This document shows positions 41,989 through 47,610 of a stretch of DNA of 47,610 nucleotides, in pieces (the stretch's first letter is position 1; each line of letters opens with the position of its first letter). Source of the DNA: Actinomycetospora sp. NBRC 106375 (GTDB taxonomy: Bacteria > Actinomycetota > Actinomycetes > Mycobacteriales > Pseudonocardiaceae). A program made the translations under genes and the position numbers. Location: the NCBI RefSeq assembly GCF_030269665.1, contig NZ_BSTS01000030.1, forward strand, positions 1-47,610, in the 5' to 3' direction. The notes below the pieces were generated by a model that was not told where the DNA came from, did no database searches, and saw only the letters and a list, made by a program, of their open reading frames with translations.

Positions 41989-43212
41989 TCAGCGCAGGGT
42001 CTCGAGGCGGCCGGCCAGGAGCTCGTGCTCGACGTCGTTGGCCGTCAGCAGGGCCGCCTCCTCGAGGGCCGTGCGGGCCTCTTCGCGGCGGCCCGCACGG
42101 CGCAGCAGCTCGCCGCGCGCGGCCGCGAGGTAGCCGTAGCCGGCGAGCCGCGGCTCGCCGGCGAGGGCGTCCAGGGCCGCCAGCCCGGCGTCGGGACCGT
42201 CGGCGAACCCGACCGCGACCGCGCGGTTGAGCGCGACGACGGGGGAGGGCCAGCGGGCGAGGACGACGTCGTAGAGCCCGACGATCTCGGGCCAGTCGGT
42301 GTCGTCGAACGTGGGGGCGTCGGCGTGGACGGCCGCGATCGCGGCCAGCACCGCGTAGCGGCCGACCGGCCGGGACGTCAGCGCCCCGAGCACCAGCGAG
42401 CGGCCCTCGGCGATCATCGCAGCGTCCCAGCGCGACCGGTCCTGGTCGGCGAGCAGGACCAGCGCCCCGCCGGTGTCGGTCCGCGTCGCGCGGCGCGCGT
42501 CGGTGAGCAGGACCAGCGCGAGCAGCCCGGCGACGTCGGGGTCGTCGGGGAACCGGGACCGCAGCAGGCGGGCGAGGTCGTGGGCCCGGTCGAGCAGGTC
42601 GTCGCGCACGAGCGTGGCCCCGGTGGGCGCGGTGTGCCCGGTGGTGAGCACGAGGTGCACGACGGCGAGGACGCCGCCGAGGCGCCGCGGGAGCTCCTCG
42701 GGGGCCGGCACCCGGAAGGGCACGCCGGCCGTGGCGATCTTCTTCTTCGCCCGGGTGAGGCGGGCGGCCATCGTCGGCTCGCTGACGAGGAACGCCCGCG
42801 CGATCTCCGGGGTGGACAGGCCGCCGAGCAGGCGCAGGGTCAGCGCGACCCGGGCCTCGGCGGTGAGGGACGGGTGGCAGCAGGTGAACAGCAGGGCGAG
42901 CAGGTCGTCCGGCGGCGGTCCGACGGGCTCCGGGGCGACCTCGTCGACCACCAGCAGCGGCAGCGCCCGCTGCGCCACCGCGGCGTGGCGGTGGTGGTCC
43001 AGGGCGCGGCGCCGGGCGGCCGTCGTGAGCCAGGCACCCGGCCGGGCCGGGACCCCGTCGCGCCAGGCGACGAGGGCCTGGGCGTACGCCTCCTGGACGC
43101 ACTCCTCGGCGAGGTCGAGGTCGCGCGTGACGCGCACCGTCGCGGCGAGCACCCCGGCCCACTCGCGACGGTGCGCGTCGGCGACGGCCGACCCGGCGTC
43201 GGGGGTCCTCAC
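41989..43212 (-). CDS. ECF42-type RNA polymerase sigma factor with C-terminal helical domain
   Basis: 407 aa. Sigma region 2 covers about 12-75 (DLAEECVQEAYAQALVAWRD, GAWLTTAARRRALDHHRHAA). Region 4 covers about 115-170 (LTAEARVALTLRLLGGLSTP, EIARAFLVSEPTMAARLTRA). The remaining 230 residues are a helical DUF6596/TPR-like domain (ALNRAVAVGFADGPDAGLAA, YLAAARGELLRRAGRREEAR). This build, together with an adjacent YCII/DGPF protein, defines the ECF42 group, which lacks a classical anti-sigma factor and is controlled through the extension. GTG at 43212, 4 bp after the YCII stop. Confidence 0.92.
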   Translation of the reverse strand: MRTPDAGSAVADAHRREWAGVLAATVRVTRDLDLAEECVQEAYAQALVAWRDGVPARPGAWLTTAARRRALDHHRHAAVAQRALPLLVVDEVAPEPVGPPPDDLLALLFTCCHPSLTAEARVALTLRLLGGLSTPEIARAFLVSEPTMAARLTRAKKKIATAGVPFRVPAPEELPRRLGGVLAVVHLVLTTGHTAPTGATLVRDDLLDRAHDLARLLRSRFPDDPDVAGLLALVLLTDARRATRTDTGGALVLLADQDRSRWDAAMIAEGRSLVLGALTSRPVGRYAVLAAIAAVHADAPTFDDTDWPEIVGLYDVVLARWPSPVVALNRAVAVGFADGPDAGLAALDALAGEPRLAGYGYLAAARGELLRRAGRREEARTALEEAALLTANDVEHELLAGRLETLR

Positions 43213-43216
43213 CGGG

Positions 43217-43609
43217 TCACGACCCCTGGAGGTCCTGCATCGCCGGGCGCAGCGGGCGCACCTCGACGCCGCCGAACGGCTCCGGCACCTGGCGGGCGAT
43301 CGCGAGCGCCGTGTCGAGGTCGGGGGCCTCGACGACGTAGTAGCCGCCGAGGGCCTCCTTGGTCTCGACGTAGGGCCCGTCGGTGACCAGCGCGTCCTCG
43401 CCGGCGGCGAGGTCGTCGCGCTCCCGCCCGTCGGGGCGGCGCACGGTGGTGGCCGTGGCGGTCGGGTGCAGCCAGCCGCCGCCCCGCAGGGCCGCGCCGT
43501 GCGTGCCGCCGAAGCGCTGGTGCGCGGCCATGAGCGCACCGACCTCCTGCTCGCCCATCGCCGCCATCGACGCCTCGTCGGTGTAGATCAGGATCAGGTA
43601 CTGGCCCAT
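43217..43609 (-). CDS. YCII-related (DGPF) protein
   Basis: 130 aa. MGQYLILIYTDEASMAAMGE, MAAHQRFGGTHGAALRGGGW, TATTVRRPDGRERDDLAAGE, ALVTDGPYVETKEALGGYYV and DTALAIARQVPEPFGGVEVR are diagnostic, including the DGPY variant of the DGPF motif. It is the standard partner of ECF42 sigma factors and may be their target or modulator. ATG with AGGAG 6 nt upstream. It is followed after 4 bp by the sigma gene. Confidence 0.93.
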   Translation of the reverse strand: MGQYLILIYTDEASMAAMGEQEVGALMAAHQRFGGTHGAALRGGGWLHPTATATTVRRPDGRERDDLAAGEDALVTDGPYVETKEALGGYYVVEAPDLDTALAIARQVPEPFGGVEVRPLRPAMQDLQGS

Positions 43610-43653
43610 GGTCGTCTCCTCGGATTCTCCGGGGCCCCGCGGCGGGACCCTCA

Positions 43654-44268
43654 TCATGTCGTCGCGGAGCGGTCCCGGGAATCGACAGCCCGGCGGATCC
43701 GGTAGCGGAGATGGGTCGCCCGCCGCGCGCGATCCTCGGTGTCCGGGGTGGTCAGACGGCGCACGAGCTCGAGCTCGACGTGCTCGGCCGGCAGGTGGTC
43801 GAACAGCCGCCGGCCCCCGCCGAGCAGCACGGGCACGACGTGCAGCTCGATCTCGTCGAGCTCGCCGGCCCGCAGCAGGGCCTGCGCGGCGCCCGCACCC
43901 ATGACCGCGACGTCGCCGTCCCCGGACGCCGCCCGGGCCAGCGCCGCGGCCGCGGCCACGTCGGTGGCGTAGACGACGCTGCCCGGCGGGGGCTCGTCGG
44001 GCACCGTGTGGGTCAGGACGACGATCGGGACGCCGTCGTGGTGGTCGCCGCCCCAGCGCCCGGCGTGCTCGTAGGTCCGGCGCCCGGAGAGGACGGCGCG
44101 GGTCGCCATCGCCTCGGCGTACACCGCGCCGCCGGGGCCCGGGTCGTTCCGGCGGTCGAGCCAGTTGAAGAGGCGGAAGCCGCCGACGCCCATCGGGTCG
44201 TCCGGCGAGTCGTCCGGGCCGGTGACGAAGCCGTCGAGGGAGACGGTCATGTCGAGTCGCAGGGCCAT
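43654..44268 (-). CDS. Dihydrofolate reductase family protein A
   Basis: 204 aa with the RibD C-terminal/DHFR-like fold: MTVSLDGFVTGPDDSPDDPM, AVLSGRRTYEHAGRWGGDHH, GVPIVVLTHTVPDEPPPGSV, VMGAGAAQALLRAGELDEIE and VVPVLLGGGRRLFDHLPA. The closest relative in this window is protein B next door. The start is an ATG at 44268 sharing one base with the TGA of B; a GTG at 44271 is equally possible. Real substrate unknown; members are NADPH-dependent reductases or proteins of unassigned role. Confidence 0.87.
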   Translation of the reverse strand: MALRLDMTVSLDGFVTGPDDSPDDPMGVGGFRLFNWLDRRNDPGPGGAVYAEAMATRAVLSGRRTYEHAGRWGGDHHDGVPIVVLTHTVPDEPPPGSVVYATDVAAAAALARAASGDGDVAVMGAGAAQALLRAGELDEIELHVVPVLLGGGRRLFDHLPAEHVELELVRRLTTPDTEDRARRATHLRYRIRRAVDSRDRSATT

Positions 44269-44864
44269 CACCCCTCACCTCCGAGCACGCGGTAGCGCAG
44301 GTGGACCATCCCCGGACCGTCGGCGCTGTGCGTGAGCTCGAGCTCGACGTGGCCCGGCACGTCGTCGAACAGCCGCCGGCCCTGCCCCAGCAGCACCGGC
44401 ACCACCTGCAGCGCCATCTCGTCGAGCACCCCGGCGCGCAGGCAGGCCTGCGCCGCCGCCGCGCCGTGCAGCAGGACGTCCCGGTCGCCGGCGGCCTCCT
44501 TCGCCTGTGCGGCGGCCTCGCGGACGTCGGTGACGTAACGGGCGTGGCCGGGCGGCGGTGTCGCGGGAACAGAGCGCGTCAGCACGATGATCGGGACGCC
44601 GTCGTGGTGGTCGCCGCCCCACCCGCCGGCGTGGTCGAACGTGCGCCGCCCGGTGAGCACGGCGCCCGAGGTCATCGCCTCGGCCATGACGGCGGCGCCG
44701 ACGTCGTCGCGGGCCCGCGCGGCGGCGGGGTGGTCGGGGCCGTCGAAGATCAGGAAGTCGTGCAGCCGCTCGCCGCCGACCCCGAGCCCCTGGTCCGGCC
44801 CGTCGTCGGGACCCGCGACGAAGCCGTCGAGAGACGTCCACATGTACAGCACGATCTTGCTCAT
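44268..44864 (-). CDS. Dihydrofolate reductase family protein B
   Basis: 198 aa, clear paralogue of A: YMWTSLDGFVAGPDDGPDQG, VLTGRRTFDHAGGWGGDHHD, GVPIIVLTRSVPATPPPGHA, LHGAAAAQACLRAGVLDEMA and VVPVLLGQGRRLFDDVPG. ATG at 44864. Linked to A by TGATG-type stop-start overlap. 29 bp after protein C. Confidence 0.87.
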   Translation of the reverse strand: MSKIVLYMWTSLDGFVAGPDDGPDQGLGVGGERLHDFLIFDGPDHPAAARARDDVGAAVMAEAMTSGAVLTGRRTFDHAGGWGGDHHDGVPIIVLTRSVPATPPPGHARYVTDVREAAAQAKEAAGDRDVLLHGAAAAQACLRAGVLDEMALQVVPVLLGQGRRLFDDVPGHVELELTHSADGPGMVHLRYRVLGGEG

Positions 44865-44893
44865 GATCAGGTCCTTTCGTCGATCGGCGGTGC

Positions 44894-45469
44894 TCAGCGG
44901 CGCCGCAGCACGCTGACGACCGCGCCGGTCGGGATGGTCTGGAGCGTCTCGAGCGCCCACGACGACCGCGCGACCTCCGCGGTCCAGAACGGGACGCCCG
45001 CGCCGAGGACGGCCGGCACGCGGGTGATCCGGAGCTCGTCCAGCAGCTCCGCGGCCAGCAGGGCCTGCATGACGCTGATGCTGGAGAACACCGAGACCGT
45101 CCGGCCGTCGGTCTCGCGGAGCGCCGTCACGGTCCCCTCGAGGTCGTTCGCCACCCGCGCGTTCGTCCACGTTGCCTCGGTGAGGGTGCGGGAGAACACG
45201 ACCTTCTCCACGGCGTCGAACCAGCGCGAGAAGTCGCGGCTGCGGGCGTCGGCGGCCGGGTCCTCGGCGACGGCGGGCCAGAAGCCGTGGAAGCCCTCGT
45301 AGTTGGTGCGGCCGAGCAGGACGGTGTCGACGCCCCGGTAGTAGCCGGCGAACCCGCCGGCGCACTGCTCGTGCAGGGCGGTGTCGACGAGCCAGGACAT
45401 GTCGCCGCCCGGGCCGGCGGCGAAGCCGTCGAGGGAGAGGGTGATGTTGGCGCTGACGGTGCGGGTCAC
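44894..45469 (-). CDS. Dihydrofolate reductase family protein C
   Basis: 191 aa, same fold but diverged from A and B: NITLSLDGFAAGPGGDMSWL, VDTVLLGRTNYEGFHGFWPA, VVFSRTLTEATWTNARVAND, VFSSISVMQALLAAELLDEL and RITRVPAVLGAGVPFW. The GRTNYEGFHGFWP type is the subgroup often found beside ECF/YCII genes. GTG at 45469 with AGGAG 6 nt upstream. Probably the first gene of the C-B-A-YCII-sigma run. Confidence 0.87.
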   Translation of the reverse strand: MTRTVSANITLSLDGFAAGPGGDMSWLVDTALHEQCAGGFAGYYRGVDTVLLGRTNYEGFHGFWPAVAEDPAADARSRDFSRWFDAVEKVVFSRTLTEATWTNARVANDLEGTVTALRETDGRTVSVFSSISVMQALLAAELLDELRITRVPAVLGAGVPFWTAEVARSSWALETLQTIPTGAVVSVLRRR

Positions 45470-45577
45470 GGGGTGCTCCTCGGGGTCCGGCGGGCCGCTG
45501 GCGGCCCGGTCACCCCGACGTCGACCGGCCCCGGCGCGCTTGGTCGAGCACCGACACCCGTGGACGGACGAGCAAGG

Positions 45578-46261
45578 TCAGGGGCGTTGCCTGGCCGGAT
45601 CGTCCACCCACGCGGCGACGCCGTCGAGGACGCGGGCCAGCCCGTCGTCGAAGGGGTCGCCGGTGTCCGGGGCCGCCTCGAGCAGGTCGAGCAGCAGCGG
45701 GAAGTCGGCGGCGCGACCGGAGGCGAGGAGGTCCGCGGTGCGGGGGGCGCGGTCGCCGAGCGGGGCCGAGGCGCCGCGGACGTAGCTGTTGACGACGTGG
45801 ACGACGGCGAGGGCGTCCGCCACCGACAGGCCCGCGTCGACTCCGGCGCGCAGGGCCGCCTCGGCCCACGCGCATTCGGCGGGCCCCATCCGCCGGCTGC
45901 CGCTCACCAGCGGGAGCGTCCACGGGTGGTCGGCGAACACCGCACGCTTCGCCCGTCCCCAGGCCGTGAGCCGCGCGCGCCAGCCCCCTGTCGCGGCGCC
46001 GGCCGGTGGCGGGCCGATCGCCGCGTCGAGCATGAGGTCGACCAGCGCGTCCTTGTGCGCGACGTGGCGGTAGAGCGACATCGGTGCGGCGCCCAGCGTG
46101 CGCGCCAGTCGCGGCATCGACACGGACTCGAGGCCCTCGGCGTCGGCCAGCGCGACCGCCGCGTCGACGATCGCGTCGCGGGTCAGCGGGCGTCGGGCGC
46201 CCGGGGCTGCGGGCGGCGACCAGCGGGGGTCGGGGACAGCATCGGGGGCGGGGACGGGCAC
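45578..46261 (-). CDS. TetR-family regulator (TetR_C-like ligand domain)
   Basis: 227 aa. The HTH is in IVDAAVALADAEGLESVSMP and RLARTLGAAPMSLYRHVAHK (about 30-70); the APMSLYRHV recognition helix is typical of the true TetR_C subgroup. The C-terminal ligand domain includes DALVDLMLDAAIG and VVHVVNSYVRGA. A GTG at 46261 is chosen; TTG codons further upstream (for example 46279) are open alternatives because the frame continues. It is divergent from the hydroquinone-reductase-like gene, with palindromes in between, and likely represses both. Confidence 0.85.
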   Translation of the reverse strand: MPVPAPDAVPDPRWSPPAAPGARRPLTRDAIVDAAVALADAEGLESVSMPRLARTLGAAPMSLYRHVAHKDALVDLMLDAAIGPPPAGAATGGWRARLTAWGRAKRAVFADHPWTLPLVSGSRRMGPAECAWAEAALRAGVDAGLSVADALAVVHVVNSYVRGASAPLGDRAPRTADLLASGRAADFPLLLDLLEAAPDTGDPFDDGLARVLDGVAAWVDDPARQRP

Positions 46262-46284
46262 GTCGGGATCGTTCCACAACCTGT

Positions 46285-46302
46285 GCGTAGACAAAAGTAC
46301 GC
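46285..46302. promoter_or_regulatory. Candidate TetR operator 1
   Basis: GCGTA and TACGC arms around GACAAAAG, in the only A/T-rich stretch between the divergent TetR and reductase genes. It covers a TACTTT -10-like element on the minus strand. Confidence 0.45.
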
Positions 46303-46308
46303 TCAATG

Positions 46309-46321
46309 CGTAAGGCTTACG
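46309..46321. promoter_or_regulatory. Candidate TetR operator 2
   Basis: CGTAAGGCTTACG, perfect 6-bp arms around one base, 6 bp from the first palindrome. Two sites would suit co-operative autorepression. Confidence 0.45.
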
Positions 46322-46416
46322 AACTGGATCGTCAACCTGCTGATCGCCGAGTGGTGGCTGCTGCGTCACCGATCACGGACGTTGACGCCGGACCGCGGCG
46401 GGGCACCCGTGTCCTC

Positions 46417-47487
46417 GTGAGCACCCCGACCGACAGGCCGACCGACAGGGCCGTGGGCAACAGCCCGTACGCCGACGCCGGCGGGTCGTTCCGCCGCCGC
46501 GGGCCCCGGTTCACCGACCGGATCGTCGCCGAGCCCGCTGTCGGTGCCGCCGACCACGAGTGGCCCGCCGAAGGCGGCCGCTACCGCCTCGTCGCGTCAC
46601 TGGCCTGCCCGTGGGCGCACCGTTCGATCATCGTCCGCCGGCTGATGGGTCTCGAGGACGCGATCAGCCTCGCGATCGTCGACCCGCTGCAGGACGACCG
46701 CTCCTGGCGCTTCACCCTCGACGAGAACGGCGTCGACCCGGTGCTCGGCTACCGGTACCTCGAGGAGGCCTACCTCGCGCGGGACCCGGAGAACGGCACC
46801 GAGAACGGGGTCAGCGTCCCGGCGCTCGTCGAGGAGTCGAGCGGGCGGCTCGTGACCAACGACTACCCGCAGATCACGATCGACCTCGGCATCGAGTGGG
46901 CGAAGGACCAGCGCCCCGGCGCCCCGACGCTGTACCCGCAGGACCTGCGCGCCGAGATCGACGCGGTCAACGAGGGCGTCTTCGGAGACGTCAACAACGG
47001 CGTCTACAAGGCCGGCTTCGCCACGACGCAGAAGGCCTACGAGAACGCGTTCACCGCGCTGTTCGCCCGCCTCGACGAGCTCGACGAGCGGCTCGCGGAC
47101 CGCCGCTACCTCGTCGGTGACCACATCACCGAGGCCGACATCCGGCTGTTCACGACGCTCGCGCGCTTCGACGCCGTCTACCACGGCCACTTCAAGTGCA
47201 ACCGGCAGAAGCTCGCCGAGTTCGAGAACCTCTGGCCCTACGCCCGCGACCTCTATCAGACCCCCGGTTTCGGGGACACGGTGGATTTCGACCACATCAA
47301 GCGGCACTACTACCAGGTGCACACGAGCATCAACCCGACGCAGATCGTCCCGCTGGGCCCGGAGCCCTCGGCCTGGCTGGAGCCGCACCGGCGCGACGAG
47401 CTCGGCGGCTCGCCGTTCGGTCCCGACGGCACCCCGCCCGAGCCGCTCGACGGCCCGTTGCGGCCGCTCCCGCCCTTGGGCGCCTAG
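46417..47487 (+). CDS. Glutathionyl-hydroquinone reductase-like (GST omega/Xi) enzyme
   Basis: 356 aa. The thioredoxin-fold half carries YRLVASLACPWAHRSIIVRR, whose CPWAHR holds the catalytic Cys of Xi-class GSTs/YqjG, then VSVPALVEESSGRLVTNDYP. The helical half includes VNNGVYKAGFATTQKAYENA, RYLVGDHITEADIRLFTTLA, RFDAVYHGHFKCN and HYYQVHTSINPTQIVPLGP, all family hallmarks. These enzymes reduce thiol-conjugated hydroquinones. Actinomycetes make mycothiol rather than glutathione, so the true thiol is uncertain. The GTG at 46417 gives a normal N-terminus (NSPYADAGGSFRRRGPRFTD); a start at 46306 would run through the operator region. TetR control is likely from the divergent layout. Confidence 0.9.
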   Translation: MSTPTDRPTDRAVGNSPYADAGGSFRRRGPRFTDRIVAEPAVGAADHEWPAEGGRYRLVASLACPWAHRSIIVRRLMGLEDAISLAIVDPLQDDRSWRFTLDENGVDPVLGYRYLEEAYLARDPENGTENGVSVPALVEESSGRLVTNDYPQITIDLGIEWAKDQRPGAPTLYPQDLRAEIDAVNEGVFGDVNNGVYKAGFATTQKAYENAFTALFARLDELDERLADRRYLVGDHITEADIRLFTTLARFDAVYHGHFKCNRQKLAEFENLWPYARDLYQTPGFGDTVDFDHIKRHYYQVHTSINPTQIVPLGPEPSAWLEPHRRDELGGSPFGPDGTPPEPLDGPLRPLPPLGA

Positions 47488-47610
47488 TGCGTTGACCATG
47501 AACGTTGACCGGTTTCGCGACACGCCGTCGTAGGTTCACCGCTGCTGCGCTGGAGCAAGATCTCATTGTCGGTGTCGGCCGCAGGTCGGGACCGGGAGTG
47601 GGAGCGCGAT
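47488..47610. other. Right-edge non-coding stretch
   Basis: 123 bp after the reductase gene with no supportable gene. GTTGACC occurs twice, 6 bp apart (about 47492-47511). A gene start just beyond the edge cannot be excluded. Confidence 0.3.

Noticed and set aside
46306..46416. ATG at 46306 as the start of the hydroquinone-reductase-like gene
   Set aside because: It would place the palindromes inside the coding region and add residues unlike the family N-terminus. GTG 46417 fits better, though it is not proven.

Overview
The window is very GC-rich DNA with long antisense open frames, many GTG starts and tightly overlapping genes. It carries actinobacterial families: DUF222/HNH endonuclease, DUF3072, DUF2332, DUF6286/Gls24 operon, LigC-type ligase, and an ECF sigma factor paired with a YCII protein. 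An actinomycete of the Pseudonocardiales type is the best guess. This rests on gene content and style only, because no rRNA or tRNA gene was seen. I recognise no phage, IS element or CRISPR array.

Layout. 1-2.6 kb: N-terminus of a DUF222/HNH protein with a duplicated promoter-start cassette, a small membrane protein, a TrmO-like methyltransferase divergent from a TetR regulator, and an RsbW-like anti-sigma kinase. 2.8-6.7 kb: acyl-CoA dehydrogenase with an SDR, then a secreted hydrolase lipoprotein that lacks its nucleophile serine. 6.7-9.7 kb: DNA ligase C, then a multi-pass membrane protein with a TIR/nucleoside-deoxyribosyltransferase-like C-terminus. 9.7-12.8 kb: a seven-gene envelope-stress (Asp23/Gls24) operon with a mini J-domain protein. 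12.9-15.6 kb: a pyrimidine reductase overlapped by a two-repeat DUF3072 protein, and glutamate decarboxylase. 16.1-22.2 kb: glutamate synthase gltBD. 22.2-26.8 kb: DUF2332, two hairpin repeats, a secreted lipase-like protein, a SAM methyltransferase with a 12-bp repeat tract, and a MetF/MetV-like protein.

26.8-37.8 kb is the most unusual part. On the minus strand are an Hsp70 nucleotide-binding domain joined through collagen-like repeats to a C-terminal membrane anchor, and a DICT protein with a degenerate GGDEF domain. Divergently transcribed is a packed operon with three histidine-kinase-like proteins (two visibly degenerate), one LuxR-type response regulator, and a membrane gene with an apparent frameshift. 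The complete kinase has a long extra C-terminus containing in-frame palindromic repeats. It reads as a possible signalling system built around pseudokinases.

37.8-47.5 kb: PEP carboxylase, a SnoaL-like protein, an isoprenylcysteine methyltransferase-like enzyme, an ECF42-type sigma factor with YCII and three DHFR-like paralogues, and a TetR regulator divergent from a glutathionyl-hydroquinone-reductase-like enzyme with palindromic operator candidates between them.

A theme of the window is leaderless initiation. At least eight genes have a TANNNT-like -10 element 6-8 nt before their start codon, while genes inside operons use GTGA/ATGA overlaps or clear Shine-Dalgarno sequences.
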